The position numbers and the translations under genes are program-made. Of a stretch of 32,318 nt of DNA, positions 12,986-20,402 are shown in pieces. This DNA is from a virus. The notes below the pieces were generated by a model. It was not told the origin of the DNA, did no database searches, and saw nothing but the letters and a program-made list of their open reading frames with translations. The number at the start of each line of letters is the position of its first letter. Position 1 is the first letter of the stretch. Location of the stretch: positions 1 through 32,318 of the IMG/VR virus record IMGVR_UViG_3300042564_000961. One strand, given 5' to 3'.

Positions 12986-14752
12986 TTATCTAAAATTTCT
13001 TGTAACAAATCCGCCGTTAGGCATATCAACCGGTTTTTGGTAAACCTTTGGGTTATTCTTTGGTAGTATTTCGCCCGCCTTTCTTGCCTCCGCCGGTGTT
13101 ATTTGCTTGGACCCTTTTTTTCTTGGGTCCGTGAATCTCTTGTATGTTTCGCGCGTCCAAAAATGATGGCATCCGCCGCCTCCTTTATAAAGGAAAATGT
13201 CGTATGTCGATTCACCTTTTTTCGACCACGCTCCGTTTGTCGATGCCTTTGAACTCATTAATTCAATGTCCTCCTTGCGGTATAATTTATTCATGGCCGT
13301 CATTTTTTTGCAAAACTCGCGGCTCTTTGCCGTTGTGTCGCCCGAATAACGATATCTTGACATGAATAATTTTCCGTCCTGCTCACTCTTTAAATTTGGC
13401 TTTGCGACTCCGGTTGTAACGAAATCCCAAGCCTTTGAAAGTAATGATTTTTCAGGGTTGTTTAATGCGTTTAATTCAGCATCCAAACGCGCCTCGTCTT
13501 CTAAACTTTCAACCACTCGTGAATCAATTAATTCCCATTCGTCAAGGTCAATGTCTTCGCCAAATTCTGACAAATCCATTTCGTCGATGTGCGCCGATAA
13601 TTTAACACCGGTTTCTTCCTCTGACGTTTCGGACCCTATTGGCTTACTTAAATCGGTGAATTCTAACGGTTGTAATGTCTTAAAATAAAGGTGTAATGAT
13701 ATTCCATTAAATGCCAATATTTTGTCAACTGCGTCCAAGTATGTGTCTTGGAATGGACGAATTACCATGTTATCAAATAAGATAATCGCGTTCTTTAATT
13801 CGTCAGCGTTTGAACTGAATCCGTTTGAACTTGGAATTCCGAATTGTAAACCACTTACCACCCCGTGACCTAATAAAATTTTGCTTCGTGACTCGTCCGC
13901 TAAATATTCGTAATGTTTTGGCGCATCATTTAAAGGTACCGTGTCAATCGTCGTCTTTTTAGTCTCGTCAGAATTAAACGAAACAACAACCTTCTTGCCA
14001 TGCGACCCCGTTAATTGGCCCTTTACTTTGCTCGCCGTGATTTGTTGTTCTTCTTCGTCAGGAACCCCGTTGTTAAAATTGACAACCGTTGTCGGGCTAA
14101 ATCCGTTTTGAACGTCATTGATTAAATAATCCGCAATTTCTTCTTCTAATTTTGCATAAGGAACCGCCCCGATATAATCAACATTTGAGAAATATTTTTG
14201 ACCGACCGTGTAATTTCCTACCCATAAAATTTCCAAAGGTGCGGACCCACCCATTCCAAATGCCGGATAAAATTTAGGTGTGAATTTCTTTGGGTCTTCC
14301 CAATTGTCCGAATAATAATAACCTTCAATTTCTCCCTTTTCGTTGCATTTCTTCGGTCTCCACAATTGAATTGGGGAATGTTCAACCCTAACAATGCTTT
14401 TCTTTGATTTGTCGTAAATTACCTGAAACACACATTGTCCCAATAATTTTAAATCTAAAACTTGCTTTTTTACAATGTCGTTACGAAACAACATTTTCAT
14501 TTGTGCGTATTCGTTCGGCTTCTTATTTGAATCCGTTGCATCAATACCACGTCCGTAAATTAATTTAGAAATGTTATTAATAACCGAATTGTTCGTTGTT
14601 GAATTATTGAAACGGTCAATTAGGTATTTGAAAAAATTATTGTCTTCACCAAATTGAACCCAATCCTCACGATTTGATTCAACCGTCGTCGGGGCTTTAT
14701 AGGATTCTAACTGAATTAAATGCACGTTTGATTGTGCTTTCTTCTTATTCAT
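12986..14752 (-). CDS. Portal protein with an extra C-terminal Cys/His domain
   Basis: A 588-residue protein. Residues 1-420 have the portal layout: a clip/wing region with GRGIDATDSNK and VLDLKLLGQCVFQVIYDKSK, and a long helical stem (SRSKILLGHGVVSGLQFGIP, NAIILFDNMVIRPFQDTYLD). It forms the dodecameric DNA channel and packaging motor dock. From about 440 onward there is an additional domain with C481 (SREFCKKM), LYRKEDIELMS and a GGGGCHHFW motif (C528), which resembles C-terminal parts of MuF-type head morphogenesis proteins. A portal-MuF fusion is inferred. It is translated after a small gene with an 8-base overlap. Confidence 0.85.
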   Translation of the reverse strand: MNKKKAQSNVHLIQLESYKAPTTVESNREDWVQFGEDNNFFKYLIDRFNNSTTNNSVINNISKLIYGRGIDATDSNKKPNEYAQMKMLFRNDIVKKQVLDLKLLGQCVFQVIYDKSKKSIVRVEHSPIQLWRPKKCNEKGEIEGYYYSDNWEDPKKFTPKFYPAFGMGGSAPLEILWVGNYTVGQKYFSNVDYIGAVPYAKLEEEIADYLINDVQNGFSPTTVVNFNNGVPDEEEQQITASKVKGQLTGSHGKKVVVSFNSDETKKTTIDTVPLNDAPKHYEYLADESRSKILLGHGVVSGLQFGIPSSNGFSSNADELKNAIILFDNMVIRPFQDTYLDAVDKILAFNGISLHLYFKTLQPLEFTDLSKPIGSETSEEETGVKLSAHIDEMDLSEFGEDIDLDEWELIDSRVVESLEDEARLDAELNALNNPEKSLLSKAWDFVTTGVAKPNLKSEQDGKLFMSRYRYSGDTTAKSREFCKKMTAMNKLYRKEDIELMSSKASTNGAWSKKGESTYDIFLYKGGGGCHHFWTRETYKRFTDPRKKGSKQITPAEARKAGEILPKNNPKVYQKPVDMPNGGFVTRNFR

Positions 14753-15095
14753 AGAAAATTATGTTTGTGTCTTTACTAACGTATTCGTCTTTATTAACCG
14801 AATAGTCTTTAATCACTTGGTTTGTGCAAAATGCTTTCATTCTATTTACCAAATGATAGCCTCTTTTATTGTTAATCACTCCGTAAAACTTAATTTCAAT
14901 CGTATAAAAATGACCCTCTTTTAATGCGAATACATTTTTAAACTTTGCAAAAATACCTTCTTTTTTGCAATTAATTTGAAAACTTACTTCTTCGTTTGTT
15001 GTCTCGTTTTTCACAAAACACCAATTGGCTTGGTCCAAACGTGCCGGAACAAATTTAATCTCTTGTAAGGATGTCGATTCTTTGAGAATAATCAT
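14745..15095 (-). CDS. Small structural-operon protein, unknown
   Basis: A 116-residue protein starting MIILKESTSLQEIKFVPARL. It appears to be a beta-sandwich (ANWCFVKNETTNEEVSFQIN, HFYTIEIKFYGVINNK) and ends IIFYE. It lies between the probable tail tube gene and the portal, behind a terminator-like hairpin. I prefer ATG 15095 to the upstream 15173, which would run through that hairpin. It might be a head decoration, head-completion or tail protein. Confidence 0.65.
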   Translation of the reverse strand: MIILKESTSLQEIKFVPARLDQANWCFVKNETTNEEVSFQINCKKEGIFAKFKNVFALKEGHFYTIEIKFYGVINNKRGYHLVNRMKAFCTNQVIKDYSVNKDEYVSKDTNIIFYE

Positions 15096-15132
15096 ATTAC
15101 ATAAACACCAAATGACCGTTTTTGTTGTAAAA

Positions 15133-15161
15133 CGAAAAAGGGGACATCTGCCCCCATTTCG
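15133..15161 (-). terminator. Intrinsic terminator after the probable tail tube gene
   Basis: On the minus strand CGAAATGGGGG (15161-15151) pairs with CCCCTTTTTCG (15143-15133) with small internal mismatches, and a T-rich stretch (TTTTTCGTTTT) follows. It lies between the gene ending at 15182 and the ATG at 15095, and would lower transcription into the portal gene. Confidence 0.65.
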
Positions 15162-15181
15162 TATCAATATCAAACTTTTGA

Positions 15182-15709
15182 TTAAACTCCGGTCACTACC
15201 GTAAATCCGGCCGTTGTCAAAGATGAAATGATAAAGTTTGCCGGTACCGGCTCTTGACCTTTCAACTCTAAAGTGTATCCCGAAAGGTCACCTAATGCCG
15301 CACCCGTTACGATTGTGCCACCTGACACATCCATTCCGTGAACTAAACCGCAATAGAATAAATTTCCATTATTGTCTTCAACGACAACTTGTGGACGGCC
15401 ATAAGACAACAATTTGATTTGCTTGTGGTCCTTAATTGTCAATTTCTTCAACGTTAACGCAAGCGTTTGGTCAAAGAATGTTGTCCCATTTTCGCGGGAC
15501 GATGTGATTGTTTGGGTGAACGATGACGTTCCTTTCAAATCATACTTGTAAGCCGTCGGGGTTCCTGCAACTGCCGTAATTGCGTCCGTATCTGTGACAT
15601 CATAAGTCACTCCGGTCGCATCACCGTTATTTACAAAATAAACTGCTTTTAAACCCCCGTTGCTCGTCTTACATGGTTCTAATCTGCCCAATGAAATATC
15701 GCAAGCCAT
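15182..15709 (-). CDS. Probable major tail (tube) protein
   Basis: A 175-residue protein directly after the capsid gene. It begins MACDISLGRLEPCKTSNGGL and has strands such as FTQTITSSRENGTTFFDQTL, LTLKKLTIKDHKQIKLLSYG and YTLELKGQEPVPANFI. The ExGTTFFDQTLxLTLKK step and the terminal xGYTLELKGxEPxPAxxI are features I link with Bacteroidota phage tail tube proteins. It is flanked on both sides by terminator hairpins, fitting a product needed in a specific high amount. A head decoration protein is the main alternative, given its place next to the capsid gene. Confidence 0.6.
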   Translation of the reverse strand: MACDISLGRLEPCKTSNGGLKAVYFVNNGDATGVTYDVTDTDAITAVAGTPTAYKYDLKGTSSFTQTITSSRENGTTFFDQTLALTLKKLTIKDHKQIKLLSYGRPQVVVEDNNGNLFYCGLVHGMDVSGGTIVTGAALGDLSGYTLELKGQEPVPANFIISSLTTAGFTVVTGV

Positions 15710-15736
15710 AGTGTTATAAATTTAAAATTTTGAAAT

Positions 15737-15764
15737 AAACCCCCACCGATTTGATGGGGGCTTT
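15737..15764 (-). terminator. Intrinsic terminator after the major capsid gene
   Basis: On the minus strand AAAGCCCCCA (15764-15755) pairs with TGGGGGTTT (15745-15737) around a nine-base loop, followed by ATTTC and an AT-rich stretch. It lies six bases after the capsid stop, so it likely gives partial termination, leaving capsid mRNA more abundant than that of later genes. Confidence 0.65.
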
Positions 15765-15769
15765 GAAAA

Positions 15770-16723
15770 TTAGTTTGCTGAATTTGTAATACCGTAAGTC
15801 GCGATATCACCTGCGAAACCGTATTGAACACCTCCGAACATACGCATTACATAACGGAAATTTTGTGAACCGTCGATGTCTGCCAAGTCGATTAATTTAA
15901 CTTCTTGCTTGTCGCTTAATAAAGACGTTCCAAAGAATAAGTTAGATTTTTGTGCCGCGATTGCTTTGTTTGATGCTAAACCGTCAGCAACAAAGATTTT
16001 GATACCGTCAAATGACAATGCGCCGTTTGAATACCATTGTGTTCCTTGTCCCTCTGTACCGTTTGCGCCTAAACCTGATGCACCGAAACCACCTAATGCA
16101 CGAACGTAAGCGCGAGCGATGTTTTGAGAAACATAAAGGTGTAAGTCTTCTTTCGTGTAAAGTGCCGCCGGAATTGCGTCAACCAATTTGCCCAATTCTG
16201 CAATTACGTTTGATGCCGTTACCGTAGTACCTGCAACCTCTTGCGCCGCCGGCAAAGATGCGTCAGCCGCTAACAATGTAGCAAAACCATCGAATTCACC
16301 TGCGTTTGCGTTAACACCTGACCAAATGTTTGTTTCCATTTTAGCCGCAACCTTTGCAGATAAATAACCGATTAAGTAATCAGAAAAAGATTTAGGAACT
16401 GATTTGAATGCAGAATATCCCATTTCGATTGCCTCCCAATCTGATTGGAAATCACGCTTGCACAATTGCAAGTTAACTTGGAATTCTTCCGGTTGTAAAA
16501 CTTTCTCGTCCAAAGTGATTGTAGACGTAGCCGTAAAATCACATGTTCCATTTTTTAAGATGTCATCCGTGTTGATACGCTTCATTACTTGCTTAAATGC
16601 AATGTTAGGGATAATCTCTACACCGCCTTTGTCAAGTGTTGGCGCGGATAATAACGCTGCGGAAATGATTTTTCCTGCATATTCACCCGCGTAAGATGTG
16701 GTAATTGATGTTGTAGTTGGCAT
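15770..16723 (-). CDS. Major capsid protein
   Basis: A 317-residue protein without cysteine clusters or membrane segments. It shows an N-terminal arm, then CDFTATSTITLDEKVLQPEE, a helical spine region (SFSDYLIGYLSAKVAAKMET), a Gly/Ala-rich region (GGFGASGLGANGTEGQ) and a final RYVMRMFGGVQYGFAGDIAT strand. Size and layout fit an HK97-fold capsid protein of a Bacteroidota phage. The neighbours agree: protease and scaffold upstream, probable tail tube and portal downstream. It is followed by a terminator hairpin. No obvious pro-domain is present, so the separate scaffold gene should direct assembly. Confidence 0.85.
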   Translation of the reverse strand: MPTTTSITTSYAGEYAGKIISAALLSAPTLDKGGVEIIPNIAFKQVMKRINTDDILKNGTCDFTATSTITLDEKVLQPEEFQVNLQLCKRDFQSDWEAIEMGYSAFKSVPKSFSDYLIGYLSAKVAAKMETNIWSGVNANAGEFDGFATLLAADASLPAAQEVAGTTVTASNVIAELGKLVDAIPAALYTKEDLHLYVSQNIARAYVRALGGFGASGLGANGTEGQGTQWYSNGALSFDGIKIFVADGLASNKAIAAQKSNLFFGTSLLSDKQEVKLIDLADIDGSQNFRYVMRMFGGVQYGFAGDIATYGITNSAN

Positions 16724-16745
16724 TTTTCTTTAATTTAGTTTTTTT

Positions 16746-17357
16746 TTAATTATTAAACATTCTTTGGAATACTTTGTCTTGAATACTTTCAGGACGATTT
16801 TGTGCAAAGTTCATCATTGCGCTTTTTGATTCCGCTTCCGGATTGTACGCGATTGGCTCTGCCGCCGGCATTTCTTGTAATTCTAATTTTGCCGCTTCTA
16901 ATTCTACTTTCACCGCTTTCAATGCTTCGATTTGAGACGAAAATTCAGCGCGAATCTTTTCGATTTCTTCAAAGAATGTTTCTTTCGATACTGATTCAAC
17001 AATTCTTTTTGCTTGTGGTGTCGGTGCTGACGGTTGTGCGTTCATTTCAGGCTCAACCACTTCTTCCGGTGCAACCTCAACTTCAACTTCAACTTCCGCT
17101 TCCGCCTCTGCCTCCGCTTCTTTTACTTCTTTGATGATACCTTCTACCTCAACGACTAAAATCTTGCCGTCTTCCAAAACGTATTCACCTACCGGCATAG
17201 CCACAAGGCCGTCAGCCGTTACGATTCCAACCGAATATTCCGGCTCGAATTGTTCCGCTTCGATTACGGTAATACCGTCTTCAAGTTTCATTTGTGCCAA
17301 ATTAACTTGGTAACCCAAAAGGGCTTTCACTTGGTTTTTTTTGTTTTTATATTTCAT
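16746..17357 (-). CDS. Scaffold-like protein
   Basis: A 203-residue acidic protein. Residues about 75-105 are almost pure Glu-Ala/Glu-Val repeats (VKEAEAEAEAEVEVEVEV), then a Pro-rich linker and a coiled coil (about 125-165, FFEEIEKIRAEFSSQIEAL onward), and the C-terminus (DKVFQRMFNN) is short and basic/hydrophobic, a typical capsid-binding tail. This is the normal profile of a phage scaffold, and it lies 22 bases before the capsid gene. The N-terminal 70 residues form a small beta domain (YKNKKNQVKALLGYQVNLAQ). Confidence 0.75.
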   Translation of the reverse strand: MKYKNKKNQVKALLGYQVNLAQMKLEDGITVIEAEQFEPEYSVGIVTADGLVAMPVGEYVLEDGKILVVEVEGIIKEVKEAEAEAEAEVEVEVEVAPEEVVEPEMNAQPSAPTPQAKRIVESVSKETFFEEIEKIRAEFSSQIEALKAVKVELEAAKLELQEMPAAEPIAYNPEAESKSAMMNFAQNRPESIQDKVFQRMFNN

Positions 17358-17358
17358 T

Positions 17359-17697
17359 TTAAATTGTTTTTGATAAATAATTAATTAAGGTTTGAGCGGA
17401 TTTTAAGCCATTTTTAGCTTCTAAGTTTTGATTGTTTAACGTTGCAATGAAACCTCCATCAACACCAACATCTTGCAATTTCTTAATCGCGTCTTCCGTA
17501 TCTTTAATTACTGATTGATAAATTGGAATTGCCTTTTTAATCTTATTTTCCAATGCAATAATTTCTGATTGGATTTCAACAAACGAAAAAGCCTTGCTTA
17601 AATCTGCACGAATATCTTCAACTAATCCAAAATCAAATTTTTGTGATGCCAATTCTACCTTGTTCAATTGGTCAAATACTTTACTTTCTACTGACAT
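17359..17697 (-). CDS. Helical head-module protein
   Basis: A 112-residue, almost fully helical protein (VFDQLNKVELASQKFDFGLV, IIALENKIKKAIPIYQSVIK, then TEDAIKKLQDVG). It lies between a Cys-rich small protein and the scaffold, one base before the scaffold ATG's end, suggesting tight co-expression in head assembly. It may be a scaffold partner or an internal head protein. I do not recognise a named family. Confidence 0.65.
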   Translation of the reverse strand: MSVESKVFDQLNKVELASQKFDFGLVEDIRADLSKAFSFVEIQSEIIALENKIKKAIPIYQSVIKDTEDAIKKLQDVGVDGGFIATLNNQNLEAKNGLKSAQTLINYLSKTI

Positions 17698-17698
17698 A

Positions 17699-17887
17699 TT
17701 AATTCGACGTGTTTACGATTGTTCTTGATGTGCTTGTATTTATTACCGTTCTAACCTCTTGGCCCTCTAACGACCCAATTCCTTGATTAATCAATTCGCC
17801 TTGGCAACACTCGGAACTATACGTTCCGTCCTTGCAAAGACACGCGCGCTTTCCACCTACGGGTGAACTATTTTTATTCTTCGCCAT
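17699..17887 (-). CDS. Small Cys-rich head-module protein
   Basis: A 62-residue protein with the core KRACLCKDGTYSSECCQGEL followed by INQGIGSLEG. The CLC...ECCQG spacing recalls small proteins located beside capsid genes in flavobacterial phages and prophages, of unknown role. Four cysteines within 14 residues could bind zinc. It overlaps the protease gene end by 14 bases and is followed by the helical protein after one base. Confidence 0.7.
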   Translation of the reverse strand: MAKNKNSSPVGGKRACLCKDGTYSSECCQGELINQGIGSLEGQEVRTVINTSTSRTIVNTSN

Positions 17888-18455
17888 CTTCTAAAATGTT
17901 TAAAATTTCTTCAACTAATTGTTCGTCGCTAATATCCTGCAATCCCATTTCAATTTTGTCGGTAAAATAGCCTTCAATTGAAAACCCTTTAACTTCGCCC
18001 GAAATGATTTTTGATTTTATGTCGTCATTGTCAACCTTCAAAGAAACCATCCATGTTCCTTCGTTTTCGCTAAATCCGTACTTCACCGACTTGTCCATTT
18101 TAGGGTCGTCAATAATCCAAGATTCAACCAATGTAATGCCGTCAATTTTGTTCTTGTGTTGCAACGTTGCGTTCCCTTGGTTCCCGTTCATCAAGTACAA
18201 TTCGGATGCCTTACGGACCGTTTCCTTTGAGAAATAAACGTAAAACTCGTCTTTGCCAAATTTGCGGTAAATGTTTTTGTTGGGAATTAATGCCGGACCC
18301 ATAAGGATTCCGCGCTTTCCGTCAACCTCTGAAAATTTAATTTCGACTTCTTTTGCCAATGCAATAAAATTGCTTTCAATGGCCGGACGGTCCACAAGAC
18401 TAATCGCCTCGATTCCGTCGTTTTCGTTGTCCAATACTAATTCAACAATTCTCAT
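17874..18455 (-). CDS. XkdF-like prohead serine protease
   Basis: A 193-residue protein. The start MRIVELVLDNENDGIEAISL with VDRPAIESNF is a standard opening of XkdF-like putative serine proteases. The sequence NATLQHKNKIDGITLVESWI supplies the probable catalytic His, and VKGFSIEGYF the nucleophile Ser, as in U35-type prohead proteases. It should process scaffold or capsid during maturation. It is the first head gene after the tail module and has a leader shared with the tail chaperone gene (see 18456-18489). Confidence 0.85.
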   Translation of the reverse strand: MRIVELVLDNENDGIEAISLVDRPAIESNFIALAKEVEIKFSEVDGKRGILMGPALIPNKNIYRKFGKDEFYVYFSKETVRKASELYLMNGNQGNATLQHKNKIDGITLVESWIIDDPKMDKSVKYGFSENEGTWMVSLKVDNDDIKSKIISGEVKGFSIEGYFTDKIEMGLQDISDEQLVEEILNILEDGEE

Positions 18456-18489
18456 ATCCTATAAACGTTATTTTTGTTTTTTGTTGTAA
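18456..18489 (-). promoter_or_regulatory. Leader motif shared by the first head gene and first tail gene
   Basis: The minus-strand leader before the protease ATG shares TACAACAAAAA, then AACG, and GTTTATAGG one or two bases before the ATG with the leader at 28353-28386 before the tail chaperone ATG. The shared spacing to the start codon suggests a promoter with its leader or a translation-enhancing sequence. It occurs at the head of both structural modules. Confidence 0.45.
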
Positions 18490-18494
18490 ATTCA

Positions 18495-20264
18495 TTACCC
18501 TAGTGACGCTGACGAAACCTTATTGCGGTCCAAACTTTGTTGGCTAGTCACTTCGCTTGCCACCACAAATGCCTTAATCGGTTGGTTGTCTTTTGCGTTT
18601 ATCGTTTGCGCAATTTGGTTTATTCCGCTTGTGCCAACAACGTTAAATTGTGGGGCCGCGCCTCCACTCGGTCCGGACATTTCCATTCCGCCACCGCTTG
18701 TCGATGGTTGAACGCTAATGATGTCTTTAACCGCTTTGAAACCCATTGCCGCCGTCACCGCTACGTTTGCCAATTTTAGGCCAAATTCAAACGGTGTGGC
18801 CGTCTTTGTTGCTAATTCTGCCGTAATACCTTGATAGGTATTTATCAACGCTTGTGCGACCGCGAATGCCTTACCCTCGGTTGATGCCGCGTCAAACAAT
18901 GATGAAATATTTCCCATCGTATTTGAAATCATTGCCAATCGTTGGTTTTGTAAAACCCTTTCTTGTTGGAAAGTTTCTAATTGAATTCTACGTTTTTCGT
19001 CTTCGCTTATTTGTGTTGACGCTTGCGCTTCTTCGTTGAATTTTTGCAATGCAAATAATCGCGTCGAAAATGCCTCTAATTCGTTATTTATAACATTTTG
19101 ACGTAATTCTTGGTCTCTTTGATAATTGTAAGTCATCAATTCGTCCTCCTTTGCTTTTAATTGCAATTTGACCTCAATCATTTTTTTTGTAAACGCGTCT
19201 TCCGCGTCTAAACGCGCTTGTGTGTTTGCAAATTCTTGATTTTTAATTTTCTCCAAATACTCGCCTTCGCGGTCTTGAATGTATTCTAAATTTCTAATTT
19301 CTGTCTCAAGCCTTAATTTATCATTTTTAATTAATGCGGCTTGCGCTTGCTCCTCTGCCGCAAAATTTTCATTAATAAATCTTTGTTCTGAATTTAAAAA
19401 AGTAAGTCTTTCACGTTGCAAACCTGCCTCCGCTTGACTTTGCTCCGTGATAAATCCTTGTAATTGGGCTTCAATTCCCAAACGATTCACTTTGGCCTCT
19501 CTTAATTTTAAATCGTCTTCATATTGATTATTACTATTTTTAGCCTCTGCCTCTGCGTATTTAATTTGCAAATCTGCCTGCGCCAACATTTCTGTTTTTT
19601 GCATCGCTAATATACCGGCTAATTTTCTATTGGCTTCGGTTCGTTTTGGTAAACTAACAAATTCATTATCTCGAATTAAACGTTGTTCTTCCGCTTGCTT
19701 GTCGTATTTCTCAAAAATGCCTTGTTGTTCAACTGCCGCAAACATGGCATTATTTTTTAATTTTGTAATCTCGTCACCCTCTTTTGCCGCTTGCTTTATT
19801 GCCACCGTTGCTTTGGCGATTGTTTCACTTGGATTTAAAACTAAATCCTTTATTGCGTTACCGGTAGTTTCCAAAAACTTACCACTAAACAAAACATCGC
19901 CGGCTTGTGCCGCAAATTTCTTTGTTACATTTAATGATTGATTGTAAAAATCAACAACCTTATTTGAACCCGAAATCGCATCTTTAAAATCGTCGAATTG
20001 AGAAATTAACGCACCCAATCCAATACCTTTAATATTTCCGCCAATGTCACTAATTGCGGACCCCATTCTTTTCAATGCACCCGACGCTTTGCCACCTGCA
20101 ACCGAAATGTCATTAACCTCTTTTTCAACCTTGTTAAGCGAATCACCGACCTTATCCGCCGTTTGTTTTACTTCGGTAAGGGATTGAACTACGTTGTCAA
20201 TTTTCTTGTCAACCTTGTCAAGATTCTCTTTAATTTCTACTTCAACTATTTTCTTTTGTGCCAT
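18495..20264 (-). CDS. Tape measure protein
   Basis: A 589-residue protein with an N-terminal coiled coil (residues 1-60, NLDKVDKKIDNVVQSLTEVK), a Gly-rich hydrophobic part (RMGSAISDIGGNIKGIGLGA), a long Glu/Gln/Ala helical region (about 180-430) and a C-terminal hydrophobic segment (LKLANVAVTAAMGFKAVKDI). This is the usual composition of a tape measure protein, which sets tail length and moves into the host envelope. At roughly 1.5 angstrom per residue the tail would be about 90 nm, an estimate. It lies at the downstream end of the tail module, after the tail-tip proteins, which differs from the usual order. Confidence 0.8.
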   Translation of the reverse strand: MAQKKIVEVEIKENLDKVDKKIDNVVQSLTEVKQTADKVGDSLNKVEKEVNDISVAGGKASGALKRMGSAISDIGGNIKGIGLGALISQFDDFKDAISGSNKVVDFYNQSLNVTKKFAAQAGDVLFSGKFLETTGNAIKDLVLNPSETIAKATVAIKQAAKEGDEITKLKNNAMFAAVEQQGIFEKYDKQAEEQRLIRDNEFVSLPKRTEANRKLAGILAMQKTEMLAQADLQIKYAEAEAKNSNNQYEDDLKLREAKVNRLGIEAQLQGFITEQSQAEAGLQRERLTFLNSEQRFINENFAAEEQAQAALIKNDKLRLETEIRNLEYIQDREGEYLEKIKNQEFANTQARLDAEDAFTKKMIEVKLQLKAKEDELMTYNYQRDQELRQNVINNELEAFSTRLFALQKFNEEAQASTQISEDEKRRIQLETFQQERVLQNQRLAMISNTMGNISSLFDAASTEGKAFAVAQALINTYQGITAELATKTATPFEFGLKLANVAVTAAMGFKAVKDIISVQPSTSGGGMEMSGPSGGAAPQFNVVGTSGINQIAQTINAKDNQPIKAFVVASEVTSQQSLDRNKVSSASLG

Positions 20265-20401
20265 TTCGCGCGTCTTTTAATTTGTGTCAATGCCTGATTA
20301 AATGTGGTCGGCAACTCAAACCGACCTTTTGCAATTTCAATATTTTCGCTCTGATTGTAATGGTCACTTGCCATTAATAAATCAAGAATGTTTTTTATCA
20401 T
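20246..20401 (-). CDS. Short protein upstream of tape measure (51 aa)
   Basis: A 51-codon frame starting MIKNILDLLMASDHYNQSEN and ending with a basic tail (KRRAKWHKRK). It starts one base after the stop of the large tail protein and overlaps the tape measure start by 19 bases, exactly filling a gap of 138 bases. These contacts support a real gene. Function is unknown. Confidence 0.65.
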   Translation of the reverse strand: MIKNILDLLMASDHYNQSENIEIAKGRFELPTTFNQALTQIKRRAKWHKRK

Positions 20402-20402
20402 T

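Noticed and set aside
16802-17134. Plus-strand open frame of 110 codons rich in Leu and Pro
   Set aside because: It is the antisense of the Glu/Ala repeats of the scaffold gene and has no supporting context.
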